Source: Bacteroidetes bacterium HGW-Bacteroidetes-2
Lineage (GTDB): Bacteria > Bacteroidota > Bacteroidia > Flavobacteriales > Flavobacteriaceae
Direction: 5' to 3'
Assembly (NCBI GenBank): GCA_002842575.1
Contig: PHDJ01000010.1
Location: 1-64,000 of the forward strand
Length of the DNA: 64,000 bases
A model generated the notes under the pieces. The model did not search any database, was not told the origin of the DNA, and worked only from the letters and a program-made list of their open reading frames with translations. Below, piece by piece: positions 25,110-34,244 of this stretch (positions within the stretch are counted from its first letter, which is position 1; each line of letters opens with the position of its first letter). The position numbers were made by a program, and so were the translations under genes.

Positions 25110-27125
25110 ATGAAACAATTGTGCCTTTTAGTTTTGCTATTGAGTAGTTCCTTATTTGCCCAGGATTTTATTTTTGGAAAAGTATCTGAAAGCGAATTAA
25201 AACAACAAATTCATCCTTTAGATTCCTCTGCCATCGCTGCCGTTCTTTATAAAAAAGGAAGTACTAAAATGATTTATGAAGAAAAATGGTATTACGTACA
25301 CGAAATAGAATCCAGAGTAAAAATTTATAAAAAAGAAGGATTTGCCTATGCTACTATAAAAATCCCAATGTATGATAGCGGCGGAGGTAATAAAGAAAAA
25401 ATATCCAATATTAAAGCGTTCACATATAATCTAGAAAACGGAAAAATAAACAAAGAAAAGCTCAAAAGCGATGGACAGTTTGAAGAAGATATAGATGAAT
25501 CTTGGCGGTATTACAAGTTTACACTTCCCAACGTAAAAGAAGGCTCGGTTATCGAGTTTACCTATAGAGTAACCTCGCCGTTTATAAATTCTTTACCAGA
25601 GTTTACCTTTCAAGAAAAAATTCCTGTAGCTAATGTAGAGTACACCATTGAAATCCCCGAATACCTGAACTACAGGGCATATAGCAAAGGCTTTATTCCT
25701 TTAAAACAAACTAAGACTTCAAGAAGAGAAAAACTACTCATTAGTTATCGAGCAGATACCGATCCAAAAGTAGGTGGCTATGGCAATACAAATTCTCTAA
25801 GAACGGAAAGAGGTCAAATAGAATTCAACCTGGAAACCACGGTTTATTCTGTTTCCCAATTACCAAAACTAGTAGATGAAGAATATGTTAATAATATAGA
25901 TAATTATTTAAATTCTATAAAACACGAGTTAGAATGGACAAAAATGCCGGGTTCTTCTCTAGAAACATATACCCATTCTTGGGATGATGTTGCAAAGTCT
26001 ATTTACAAACACAGTAGGTTTGGTAATGAAATAGACACGAGAAAGTATTTTGAACAAGATTTAGATCCATTATTAAAAACAGCTCAAAATAATTTGGAAA
26101 AAATAAAATTGGTTTTTGATTTTGTAAAGCAAAAAGTAAAATGGAATGAAAAATATGGTGTTCTTGTTAAAGATGGAGTTAAAAATGCCTATTCGCAAAG
26201 AACAGGTAACGTAGCAGAAATTAATTTAATGCTTACAGGAATGCTTCGCTATGCAGGATTAAATGCAAACCCAGTATTGGTTAGTACCAGAGCAAACGGC
26301 ATTGCCTATTTCCCTACCAGAGAAGGATTTAATTATGTAATAGCAGCAGTTGAACTAAATAACGAAATAATTTTACTGGACGCAACTAATGAATTTACAG
26401 AACCAAACATCCTTACTGAAAAAACCTTGAATTGGGTAGGAAGACTTATACGAAGTGATTTCAGCTCTGTGGAAGTGGATTTAACGCCAAAAACGCTTTC
26501 CAGAAAAGTTACAGATTTAAACGTCAAAATGGATGCACTAGGCACTATAAATGGCGTTTGTAGAAACAGCTATACAAATCAGGTTGCTTTAAATGTACGA
26601 AATAGTTTAGCCGGAAAAAGCGAAAAAACCTATAATGAAATTATTGAAAACTTTTACGATACTATGGAAATAAGTAACCTTACTATCTCAAACAGAAAGG
26701 AAACAGAAAAACCATATATAGAAAATTTTAATTTCAACAAAACTAGTAGCTTTGATGGTTTAGGAGATAGAATTTATTTTCAACCTTTATTTTTTATGGC
26801 TACTACTGAAAACCCATTTAAAGCAGAAGAGAGAGAATATCCAATAGATTTTTCATACCCTACAGCAAATATGGTTAGGTTACAAATTGAAATTCCGGAA
26901 GGCTATAAAATTGAATCGACACCCGAGAGTGCCACCTATAAACTTCCTGATGATTTGGGAGAGTTTACCTATCTAATTTCTTCAACGGAAAATACCATAA
27001 ATTTGCGCGTTATATCGGAAATAAAAGCCTCAATTTTGCCAGCGGCTTACTACAGCGCAATAAAGGAATATTATAAATTAGTAGTAGAAAAAGAAAACGA
27101 AAAAATAGTGCTTGTAAAATTGTAA
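25110..27125 (+). CDS. DUF3857 protein, tandem paralogue
   Basis: A 671-residue exported protein (signal peptide ending LFAQ). It aligns end to end with the preceding gene and is clearly a tandem duplicate. Like that one it has TGNVAEINLMLTGMLRYAG and GFNYVIAAVEL at the sites of Cys and His, so it lacks the transglutaminase nucleophile. It lies 27 nt downstream of its paralogue. Conservation of both copies without catalytic residues suggests a binding or structural role; this is inference. Confidence 0.85.
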   Translation: MKQLCLLVLLLSSSLFAQDFIFGKVSESELKQQIHPLDSSAIAAVLYKKGSTKMIYEEKWYYVHEIESRVKIYKKEGFAYATIKIPMYDSGGGNKEKISNIKAFTYNLENGKINKEKLKSDGQFEEDIDESWRYYKFTLPNVKEGSVIEFTYRVTSPFINSLPEFTFQEKIPVANVEYTIEIPEYLNYRAYSKGFIPLKQTKTSRREKLLISYRADTDPKVGGYGNTNSLRTERGQIEFNLETTVYSVSQLPKLVDEEYVNNIDNYLNSIKHELEWTKMPGSSLETYTHSWDDVAKSIYKHSRFGNEIDTRKYFEQDLDPLLKTAQNNLEKIKLVFDFVKQKVKWNEKYGVLVKDGVKNAYSQRTGNVAEINLMLTGMLRYAGLNANPVLVSTRANGIAYFPTREGFNYVIAAVELNNEIILLDATNEFTEPNILTEKTLNWVGRLIRSDFSSVEVDLTPKTLSRKVTDLNVKMDALGTINGVCRNSYTNQVALNVRNSLAGKSEKTYNEIIENFYDTMEISNLTISNRKETEKPYIENFNFNKTSSFDGLGDRIYFQPLFFMATTENPFKAEEREYPIDFSYPTANMVRLQIEIPEGYKIESTPESATYKLPDDLGEFTYLISSTENTINLRVISEIKASILPAAYYSAIKEYYKLVVEKENEKIVLVKL

Positions 27126-27140
27126 AATCTACTTCAAAAA

Positions 27141-27467
27141 ATGAACCTAAAACACGCACAACTAGAAGTAGATTCCTGGATAAAACAACATGGTGTTCGC
27201 TATTTTAACGAACTTACCAATATGGCACAACTTACGGAAGAAGTTGGTGAAGTAGCCAGAATCATTGCACGCCGCTATGGCGAACAAAGCGAAAAAGAAA
27301 GCGATAAAAACAAAGACCTAGGTGAAGAACTTGCAGATGTTGTTTTTGTTGTTTTATGTTTAGCAAACCAAACAGGCATTGATTTGCAAGCTGCTTTTGA
27401 TAAAAAATTAGAACAAAAAACCAATCGCGACCACGACCGACACCAAAATAACGAAAAACTAAAATAG
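27141..27467 (+). CDS. MazG-type nucleotide pyrophosphohydrolase
   Basis: A 108-residue all-helical protein with the MazG metal-binding signature: LTEEVGEVARI in one helix and LGEELADVVFVVLCLA in the next (EExxE...ExxD). Such proteins hydrolyse non-canonical or excess NTPs to NMPs. Substrate is not predictable from sequence. It lies 15 nt after the DUF3857 array and 60 nt before aroA. Confidence 0.88.
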   Translation: MNLKHAQLEVDSWIKQHGVRYFNELTNMAQLTEEVGEVARIIARRYGEQSEKESDKNKDLGEELADVVFVVLCLANQTGIDLQAAFDKKLEQKTNRDHDRHQNNEKLK

Positions 27468-27527
27468 GGAATCTACTTTACGGGTTGTACTTTTACCATA
27501 CCTATTTTTATAACTTGTCTTTCACCT

Positions 27528-28775
27528 ATGAATGTACATTTGCAATCTAATGCCATACATCCCTATTCTGAAATCCAAATTTGTGGCTCTAAAAGTGAAT
27601 CCAATCGCTTATTAATTCTACAAGCAATTTATCCAGAAATAAAAATTGAAAATCTTTCTACAAGTGAAGACACCCGTTTACTACAGAATGCTTTAATTTT
27701 AAATGAGAAATCCATAGATATTCATCATGCAGGCACCGCAATGCGATTTTTAACCGCCTATTTTGCTACACAAAAAAATAGAGAAGTCGTATTAACCGGT
27801 TCTGACAGAATGAAACAACGACCCATTGGCGAGCTTGTTAATGCACTAAGCCAATTAGGCGCTCAAATTGAATATTTGGAAAAAGAAGGATTTCCACCTT
27901 TGAAAATTACTGGAACAGAAATTTTTCAAAATAAAGTGAGTATTCATGCAGCAATAAGTAGCCAGTTTATCACCGCCCTTCTCCTTATCGCTCCTTCGCT
28001 AAAAAATGGAATGGAAATAGAGTTGGTTGGTAAAATAACTTCCCAACCGTATATTCAAATGACTTTAGATTTGCTAAACCAAATTGGAGTAAAAACAACC
28101 TTTAAAGATAACAAAATAACCATAGATTATCTAGATAAAACAACCTCCTTGTCAACAACGGTTCACGTAGAATCTGATTGGTCATCGGCTTCTTATTTTT
28201 ACTCTTTTGTTGCTCTTTCGCCATTGAAAACAAAAACTTCATTGTCCATCTATAAAAAAAATAGCCTTCAAGGCGATGCCGCTTTAGTTGCTATATATAA
28301 GAATTTTGGAGTGCAAACTACATTCCAAAAAAATAACATCCTTATAAAGAAAACAACAAACCCAAAAACGGAAACCCTAAACCTTGCTCTACATAACACT
28401 CCGGATCTAGCACAAACGATTGTAGTAACCTGTTTTGGATTAGGAATTGCTTGCCATCTCACAGGTCTACATACCCTGAAAATAAAAGAAACAGATAGAC
28501 TGGAAGCTCTAAAAAAAGAACTTGAAAAATTGGGGGCAGTTATTTCCATTTCTGAAGAAAGTTTAACCTTAGCTTCTAGCAGTTTTCTAATGCAAGAGTA
28601 TTCAGAAAAAGCTGTTTTTATAAAAACCTATAACGACCACCGAATGGCTATGGCTTTTGCTCCTTTAGTTTTAAAAAAAACACTAACCATTGAAGACGCA
28701 AATGTGGTAGATAAATCCTATCCCAAATTCTGGTTAGACCTTCAAAAAGCAGGGGTTCAAATTATTATTAAATAA
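27528..28775 (+). CDS. aroA: EPSP synthase
   Basis: AroA (3-phosphoshikimate 1-carboxyvinyltransferase) adds enolpyruvate from PEP to shikimate-3-phosphate. The 415-residue protein has the substrate motifs SKSESNRLLILQA, GTAMRFLTAYFA, RMKQRPIGELVNAL, IKETDRLEALKKELEKLGA and TYNDHRMAMAFAPL. It is the somewhat divergent, slightly short form found in Bacteroidota. Confidence 0.95.
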   Translation: MNVHLQSNAIHPYSEIQICGSKSESNRLLILQAIYPEIKIENLSTSEDTRLLQNALILNEKSIDIHHAGTAMRFLTAYFATQKNREVVLTGSDRMKQRPIGELVNALSQLGAQIEYLEKEGFPPLKITGTEIFQNKVSIHAAISSQFITALLLIAPSLKNGMEIELVGKITSQPYIQMTLDLLNQIGVKTTFKDNKITIDYLDKTTSLSTTVHVESDWSSASYFYSFVALSPLKTKTSLSIYKKNSLQGDAALVAIYKNFGVQTTFQKNNILIKKTTNPKTETLNLALHNTPDLAQTIVVTCFGLGIACHLTGLHTLKIKETDRLEALKKELEKLGAVISISEESLTLASSSFLMQEYSEKAVFIKTYNDHRMAMAFAPLVLKKTLTIEDANVVDKSYPKFWLDLQKAGVQIIIK

Positions 28776-28814
28776 TAAATCCCTTTTTACTTGACAACGC
28801 CTGTTTACAGGTTG

Positions 28815-28822
28815 TATATTTG
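28815..28822 (+). promoter_or_regulatory. queA promoter
   Basis: TATATTTG at -7 with TTGACA beginning at 28791, 21 nt between TTG and the box. This is the best complete promoter match in the window. The leader is about 30 nt. Confidence 0.7.
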
Positions 28823-28858
28823 CAGCCTTTAAAAAACTAATCTAAAAACCTAAAGTGT

Positions 28859-29908
28859 ATGAAGCTTTCCAGTTTTCAATTTGAACTTCCTCAAGAATTA
28901 TTAGCAGAATACCCAACATTAAATAGAGATGAATCTAGATTGATGGTGTTAAATAGAAAAACGCAAACCATCGAGCATAAAATGTTTAAAGATTTGATTG
29001 ACTATTTTGAAGAAGATGATGTTTTAATTTTAAATGACACTAAGGTTTTTCCAGCAAGACTTTATGGAAATAAAGAAAAAACGGGAGCTCGTATTGAGGT
29101 TTTTTTGCTTCGCGAACTTAATTCAGAAACAAGACTTTGGGACGTTTTAGTAGATCCTGCCAGAAAAATTAGAATTGGAAATAAACTATATTTTGGCGAT
29201 GACGAAAGCCTAGTGGCTGAAGTTATCGATAACACTACCTCAAGAGGAAGAACACTTCGATTTTTATTTGACGGCTCTTATGAAGAATTTAGAAAAAAAT
29301 TAACCGAATTAGGCGAAACACCACTTCCAAAATACATTTCCAGAGAGGTAGAACCCGAAGATGCAGAAAGATACCAAACCATTTATGCTAAAAATGAAGG
29401 AGCTGTAGCAGCACCTACCGCAGGTTTACACTTTTCAAAACACTTGCTTAAACGAATGGAAATTAAAGGAGTAAATTTTGCCGAAGTTACTTTACATGTG
29501 GGTTTAGGCACTTTTAGCCCTGTGGAAGTAGAAGACCTTTCCAAACATAAAATGGATTCTGAAGAAATAGTGGTGAGCGAAGATTGTGCAAGTATTGTAA
29601 ACCAAGGCATCAAAGACAAGAGAAAAATTTGTGCGGTAGGCACCACCGTAATGCGTTCCATTGAAAGCTGCGTATCCTCAAATCATACACTAAACGCATA
29701 TTCTGGTTGGACCAATAAATTTATCTTTCCACCTCACGAATTTAGTATCGCAAATATGATGATAACGAATTTTCATACACCAAAATCTACACTTTTAATG
29801 ATGGTATCTGCTTTTGCGGGTCACGATTTCATAAAAAAAGCGTATGCTGAGGCTATAAAGGAAAAGTACCGTTTTTATTCCTATGGCGACGCAATGCTTA
29901 TTCTTTAA
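28859..29908 (+). CDS. queA: tRNA preQ1 ribosyltransferase-isomerase
   Basis: QueA transfers and isomerises the ribosyl group of SAM onto preQ1 in tRNA to form epoxyqueuosine. The 349-residue protein shows [25 protein letters not shown], the TAGLHFS motif, [12 protein letters not shown] and FIFPPHEF. Length is standard. It has its own promoter and a strong terminator. Confidence 0.96.
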   Translation: MKLSSFQFELPQELLAEYPTLNRDESRLMVLNRKTQTIEHKMFKDLIDYFEEDDVLILNDTKVFPARLYGNKEKTGARIEVFLLRELNSETRLWDVLVDPARKIRIGNKLYFGDDESLVAEVIDNTTSRGRTLRFLFDGSYEEFRKKLTELGETPLPKYISREVEPEDAERYQTIYAKNEGAVAAPTAGLHFSKHLLKRMEIKGVNFAEVTLHVGLGTFSPVEVEDLSKHKMDSEEIVVSEDCASIVNQGIKDKRKICAVGTTVMRSIESCVSSNHTLNAYSGWTNKFIFPPHEFSIANMMITNFHTPKSTLLMMVSAFAGHDFIKKAYAEAIKEKYRFYSYGDAMLIL

Positions 29909-29920
29909 TTATTTTTTTTT

Positions 29921-29969
29921 AAACCAAATTCCTCTTCAATTAGTTTTTTAAAGAGGAATTTGGTTTTTT
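29921..29969 (+). terminator. queA terminator
   Basis: A perfect 16-bp stem (29921-29936 with 29951-29966) over a 14-nt loop, followed by T residues. Confidence 0.8.
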
Positions 29970-30029
29970 CAGGCTTATTTTCAATAAAATTAATTACTTT
30001 AGTAAGCATTATTTTAATATTCAGAATGA

Positions 30030-31655
30030 ATGAAAAAAATTACACTGTATTTTCTCTTACTATTTTTTATAAACCTCTCGGCACAAGTTACCAATCAAGG
30101 ACAACCTATGAGCTGGAAGTTTAACCAACTCAACAACGTAGTTCCTGTACAAATGACCGAAGTTGATTTGACATCGCTGCAAGCGGAAGATGCTATAAAC
30201 GATTTAAGAAGAGATATTCCTTGGCGTTTTGGCACTGAATTATCTGTAAACTTATCCATGAATACTTCTGGTACTTGGGACCAATTACCCAACGGAGATC
30301 GAATTTGGCGTTTGAATATTGTTTCAGATGGAGCAAAAACTTTAAATTTTGTGTTTAGTGATTTCTTTTTACCCACAGGAGCAAGTTTGTATTTTTATAA
30401 TCAGGAAAGATCCGACCTTCTTGGAGCCTATACTTCTTCCCAAAACAGAGAAGATAGACAGTTAGGCACTTGGTTTGTTGAGGGAGACAATATTTGGATA
30501 GAATATTACGAGCCTAGAGCAGAATCTGGTAATGGCTCCTTGCAAATTTCTAAAGTAGTTCACGGATATCGTTCAGTATCACAAACCCAAATGGATGGAA
30601 AAGCACTAAACGATTCCGGACCTTGTAACCACGATGTAGATTGTTCAGTGGGTGAAGATTTTGATTCTCTTAAAAATGTTTTAAAAAGATCTGTAGCTAT
30701 GTTTATCCTAGGAGGATCCGTTTGCTCCGGAACCTTAATTAATAATACCGATAATAATAACGCACCCTACTTTTTAACGGCTAACCATTGCGATAATGGA
30801 AATACCGCCGTTTGGGCATTCCGATTTAATTGGGTAAGCCCTAATCCTTCTTGTGGCACAACAACAAACAGTACTAACGGAAATTTTAACCAAACCACCA
30901 GTGGAGCAACTAAACTTGCAAACAATTCAAAATCGGATGTTATGCTAGTTCATATTGACGCTAATTTACCTTCCGCATGGAATTTAACTTGGGCGGGATG
31001 GAACAGAAGCGACACAGACATACCTGTGTTTGCCGTAGGAATTCACCACCCAGCGGGTGATATTATGAAGGTATGCAGAGATGATCAATCTCCGCTTAAA
31101 GTAAATTTAAATTTTAATGGTAACCCCACCGCGCAAATGTGGCGTATTAACGATTGGGATTTAGGCGTAACCGAAGGAGGCTCCTCCGGTTCTGCATTAT
31201 TCGACCAAAACGGCAGAATCGTAGGCCAGCTTGCAGGAGGTGCTGCAGCTTGCGTTGGCACAAATGATAATGGACAACCTGATTTTTACGGTCGTTTTGC
31301 TACCTCGTGGGATTTTGGCACAACCGATAATACCCGACTATCTAACTGGTTAGACCCACAAGGAACAGGTGCCACCTCTATCGATATTTTGAACACTCCT
31401 GATTTTCAATTTCTAGGAAGAATTTCTATTTTTCCAAACCCTGCTACTACAGTTATAATTGTGGCAAACAATAATTCTACACAACTTACATACCAACTAT
31501 ATTCTATAACAGGGCAATTAATTTCAAGTAATAGCTTACCTTTTGTAAACAATACGATTTCTGTAGAGGCTCTTTCTGAAGGCGTTTACTTTTTACAGTT
31601 GCAGGATAAAGCTTCAAACAACACTTTGGTAAAACGTATTGTTGTAAAAAAATAA
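30030..31655 (+). CDS. T9SS-secreted trypsin-like protease (lysyl-endopeptidase type)
   Basis: A 541-residue exported protein with signal peptide MKKITLYFLLLFFINLSAQ. A propeptide-like region runs to about residue 200. The catalytic domain follows with His in FLTANHC, Asp in SDVMLVHID and Ser in EGGSSGSALFD, and paired Cys, as in Achromobacter lysyl endopeptidase (S1 family). The last ~75 residues (RISIFPNPATTVIIV...EGVYFLQLQD...VKRIVVKK) are a type A T9SS sorting domain, so it should be secreted by the gliding-linked type IX system. Lys specificity is inferred from family, not shown. Confidence 0.9.
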   Translation: MKKITLYFLLLFFINLSAQVTNQGQPMSWKFNQLNNVVPVQMTEVDLTSLQAEDAINDLRRDIPWRFGTELSVNLSMNTSGTWDQLPNGDRIWRLNIVSDGAKTLNFVFSDFFLPTGASLYFYNQERSDLLGAYTSSQNREDRQLGTWFVEGDNIWIEYYEPRAESGNGSLQISKVVHGYRSVSQTQMDGKALNDSGPCNHDVDCSVGEDFDSLKNVLKRSVAMFILGGSVCSGTLINNTDNNNAPYFLTANHCDNGNTAVWAFRFNWVSPNPSCGTTTNSTNGNFNQTTSGATKLANNSKSDVMLVHIDANLPSAWNLTWAGWNRSDTDIPVFAVGIHHPAGDIMKVCRDDQSPLKVNLNFNGNPTAQMWRINDWDLGVTEGGSSGSALFDQNGRIVGQLAGGAAACVGTNDNGQPDFYGRFATSWDFGTTDNTRLSNWLDPQGTGATSIDILNTPDFQFLGRISIFPNPATTVIIVANNNSTQLTYQLYSITGQLISSNSLPFVNNTISVEALSEGVYFLQLQDKASNNTLVKRIVVKK

Positions 31656-31678
31656 GTTTCCGATTTTTTGGTTACTCA

Positions 31679-31712
31679 CAAAAAGTGTTTCCCATAAAGA
31701 AGCACTTTTTCT
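31679..31712 (+). terminator. terminator after the protease gene
   Basis: An 11- to 12-bp stem with one G-U pair (31680-31691 with 31699-31710) followed by T residues. Confidence 0.7.
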
Positions 31713-31750
31713 GTTTTTAATATCTAGTGGCATTAACCTCAAATTTGTAG

Positions 31751-31758
31751 TACTTTTG
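31751..31758 (+). promoter_or_regulatory. rlmN promoter box
   Basis: TACTTTTG is a full -7 match ending only 4 nt before the rlmN ATG, so the transcript would be leaderless or nearly so. Confidence 0.5.
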
Positions 31759-31762
31759 CAGC

Positions 31763-32803
31763 ATGCAAGAATTGAAAAAAGACATAAGAGCATTATCAAA
31801 AGATGAGTTAAGAACCTTTTTTGAAAATATAGGCGATAAAACCTTTAGAGGAAACCAAGTGTATGAATGGCTTTGGAACAAAGGGGCACACACCTTTGAA
31901 GAAATGACAAATCTTTCAAAAGAAACCAGAAAACATTTAACCGACCATTTTGTTATTAACCATATCCAGGTAGATCAAATTCAAAAAAGCGCAGATGGCA
32001 CCATAAAAAATGCCGTAAAATTGCATGACGATTTGATAGTGGAATCGGTGCTCATTCCCACTAAAAGCAGAACAACTGCTTGTGTATCTTCGCAAGTGGG
32101 CTGCAGTTTAGACTGTAAATTTTGTGCTACGGCAAAATTGAAAAGAATGCGCAATCTAAATCCTGATGAAATTTACGACCAAGTTGTTGCCATAGATAGA
32201 GAGAGCAGATTGTATTTTGACAAACCACTCTCCAATATTGTTTTTATGGGAATGGGAGAGCCTTTAATGAATTATAACAATGTTTTAAAAGCTATAGAAA
32301 AAATCACCTCCCCAGATGGACTTGGTATGTCGCCAAAAAGAATAACAGTTTCCACTTCTGGTGTTCCTAAAATGATTAAGAAACTAGCCGATGACGAAGT
32401 GAAATTTAAATTAGCAGTTTCTCTGCACAGTGCCATACAAGAAACTAGAATAACCATCATGCCATTTGCTGAAAATTTTACTTTAATCGATTTAAAAGAA
32501 GCCCTTCAATATTGGTATGCCAAAACAAATAGCAGAATCTCTTATGAGTATGTGGTTTGGAAAGATATAAACGACGGGCAGAAAGATATAGATGCTTTGG
32601 TACAATTTTGTAGCTACGTGCCCTGTAAAGTAAATCTTATTGAGTACAACCCCATAGGCGAAGAAGCTTTTAAACAAGCAAGTACTAAAGCCATTGACAA
32701 TTATATTGCGGCTTTAGAGCACAGAGGTATTCCGGTAACAGTTAGAAGAAGTCGCGGTAAGGATATTGATGCCGCTTGCGGGCAATTGGCAAATAAGCAA
32801 TAA
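31763..32803 (+). CDS. rlmN: 23S rRNA A2503 C2-methyltransferase
   Basis: RlmN is a radical-SAM enzyme that methylates A2503 of 23S rRNA and A37 of some tRNAs. The 346-residue protein has the N-terminal DIRALSKDELRTFF accessory domain, the Fe-S motif CSLDCKFCATAK (CxxxCxxC), MGMGEPLMNY, and the C-terminal VRRSRGKDIDAACGQLA with the catalytic Cys. The start is fixed by the conserved N-terminus even though the promoter box almost touches it. Confidence 0.96.
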   Translation: MQELKKDIRALSKDELRTFFENIGDKTFRGNQVYEWLWNKGAHTFEEMTNLSKETRKHLTDHFVINHIQVDQIQKSADGTIKNAVKLHDDLIVESVLIPTKSRTTACVSSQVGCSLDCKFCATAKLKRMRNLNPDEIYDQVVAIDRESRLYFDKPLSNIVFMGMGEPLMNYNNVLKAIEKITSPDGLGMSPKRITVSTSGVPKMIKKLADDEVKFKLAVSLHSAIQETRITIMPFAENFTLIDLKEALQYWYAKTNSRISYEYVVWKDINDGQKDIDALVQFCSYVPCKVNLIEYNPIGEEAFKQASTKAIDNYIAALEHRGIPVTVRRSRGKDIDAACGQLANKQ

Positions 32804-32839
32804 AAAAAAAGGCTTTTCATATTCTGAAAAGCCTTTTTT
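32803..32839. terminator. bidirectional terminator
   Basis: GGCTTTTCA (32811-32819) pairs with TGAAAAGCC (32825-32833), flanked by A-run and T-run. It lies between the convergent rlmN and T9SS protein genes. An almost identical hairpin recurs at 33976-34011. Confidence 0.8.
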
Positions 32840-32849
32840 AAAACAAACC

Positions 32850-32880
32850 AAGTTCTCTCTTTTTTGGAGAGGTATAGGAT
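32850..32880. repeat. intergenic palindromic spacer, degenerate
   Basis: The AAGTT-CTCTC..TTTTTTGG-AGAGG-TATAGG arrangement resembles the better-preserved palindrome at 34032-34050 and follows the same type of terminator hairpin. Confidence 0.35.
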
Positions 32881-32883
32881 AGT

Positions 32884-33687
32884 TTATCTTTTGATAAGTT
32901 TAAAAGTAGTAGTTTGTCCATTTGCTGTAACGTTAGCAATATAAACACCATTTTTCACAGAAGAAAGGTTGATTACTTCCTTAGTAGTTGATAGGTTTTT
33001 AGCAATTACTTCCTGACCTAGAATATTAAAGATTTTAATGCTGCTAAAAGCATCATTTGCAGAAATTGTCAAGTTTTTAGTTTGAGGAGAGTAAAAATAG
33101 TTAAATCCATTGATGTTTGAATCTACAGTGCTTAGTGTACCATCTAATTGAACATCATCAAAATGGATGTAAAACTGGTCAGTAACATCGTGATGTCTAA
33201 AAGCGATGTAAACAGTCGTTGCGCCATCAAGAGCAGTAGCATCAAGAGTTCTGTTAACTAATGCTCCAGCTGCATTAGGGTCATCACCTAAATTTTCAGT
33301 ATAACTTACTGTATTGGCAGGGTTTTGAAAATCAGCTATAGTATTTCCGGTAGAAACATACACAGTATAATTTTCTGCTGACCAATCTGGGTCTTGACCA
33401 CCAACCATATAAGATAACATTAGTCCACTTGCTCCGGTTACATTAATTGCTTGTGAAACTGAGTAATTATCAGGAGTTAATGCTCCAGTATCGGCTGTCC
33501 AAGATGCTGAAGCCATTGTTGCAGAAGGATTTCCGGTAGGAAAATAAGAGAAGAATTCTTGACCATCGCCATCAGCGTCTATTTGAACCCAATCAGAAAT
33601 ATCTTCGTCTTCAAAATCATCAGAAAATATCTGAGCATTCATTCCAAATGCAACCAAAAAAGCTGTAATTAAAGTAATTTTTTTCAT
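32884..33687 (-). CDS. T9SS-secreted protein with choice-of-anchor J domain
   Basis: A 267-residue exported protein (signal peptide ending GMNAQ). Residues about 22-185 have the cleaved-adhesin / choice-of-anchor J pattern: FSDDFEDEDISDWVQIDADGDG, SWTADTGALTPDNYSVSQAI, VYIAFRHHDVTDQFYIHFDDVQL. The C-terminus (SSIKIFNILGQEVIAKNL...NGVYIANVTANGQTTTFKLIKR) is a type A T9SS sorting domain. It is probably a secreted, surface-linked binding protein. Duplicate fragments of its 3' region lie upstream at 33976-34225. Confidence 0.85.
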   Translation of the reverse strand: MKKITLITAFLVAFGMNAQIFSDDFEDEDISDWVQIDADGDGQEFFSYFPTGNPSATMASASWTADTGALTPDNYSVSQAINVTGASGLMLSYMVGGQDPDWSAENYTVYVSTGNTIADFQNPANTVSYTENLGDDPNAAGALVNRTLDATALDGATTVYIAFRHHDVTDQFYIHFDDVQLDGTLSTVDSNINGFNYFYSPQTKNLTISANDAFSSIKIFNILGQEVIAKNLSTTKEVINLSSVKNGVYIANVTANGQTTTFKLIKR

Positions 33688-33975
33688 AATTTTTATTTTA
33701 AAATATTTAATTTATGAGAGCAATATAGCCTAATTTAAGGATCTAACAAGAGGTAATCCTGTTTTTAACAGACGGTTTTATTTTTGTAGCAGCCTCTTAA
33801 AAAATGGATATGCAAAGGATGTTCACAACAAAAATAACATCCTTTAAAAAGGAGATTAAATAAGGATAAATGCACTTGTTTATTAGCAAAAAAATTATGA
33901 ATTAAATAAGGGTATGTTTTCTTTATTGTTAACAGAGCAATAAAGTTTAAAACGCGTTATTAACCCTTCGATAAT
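33688..33975. other. intergenic region, no gene seen
   Basis: About 290 nt between the T9SS protein start and the second terminator-like hairpin. I see no open frame, RNA or clear promoter match; it presumably contains the promoter of the minus-strand T9SS gene. Confidence 0.4.
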
Positions 33976-34011
33976 AAAAAAGGCTTTTCAGAATATGAAA
34001 AGCCTTTTTTT
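33976..34011. terminator. terminator-like hairpin, duplicate copy
   Basis: AGGCTTTTCA pairs with TGAAAAGCCT, with A and T flanks. The hairpin and its flank (TAAAACAAACCA...) are near copies of 32805-32850. Confidence 0.65.
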
Positions 34012-34031
34012 AAAACAAACCACACCAAGTT

Positions 34032-34050
34032 CCCTCTCCTTTGGAGAGGG
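34032..34050. repeat. palindromic intergenic repeat
   Basis: CCCTCTCC-TTT-GGAGAGGG, a perfect 8-bp dyad followed by TTAGG. Related elements are at 9645 and 32850. Such elements are dispersed between genes in many Bacteroidota. Confidence 0.5.
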
Positions 34051-34099
34051 TTAGGTCTCTTACACTTCATAGCTTCAGCGACGAAGCGGTAAGGATATT

Positions 34100-34225
34100 T
34101 TATCTTTTAACCACTTTAAAAGAGGTGGTTTGTCCATTTGCAGTAACATTAGCTATATAAATACCATCTTTTAATGAAGCTAAACTAATTACCTACTTAG
34201 TAGAAGATAATTTTTTAATTGATCA
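34100..34225 (-). pseudogene. fragment of a T9SS sorting domain
   Basis: On the minus strand the frame ending at 34100-34102 reads LSSTK-stop-VISLASLKDGIYIANVTANGQTTSFKVVKR. This is nearly the same as the last 35 residues of the T9SS protein at 32884-33687, with a stop in place of Glu. Nothing upstream of it continues the gene; the next frame is an unrelated lipoprotein. It is the remnant of a second copy of the T9SS protein gene. Confidence 0.8.
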
Positions 34226-34244
34226 ATAATTTGTATAAAATACA

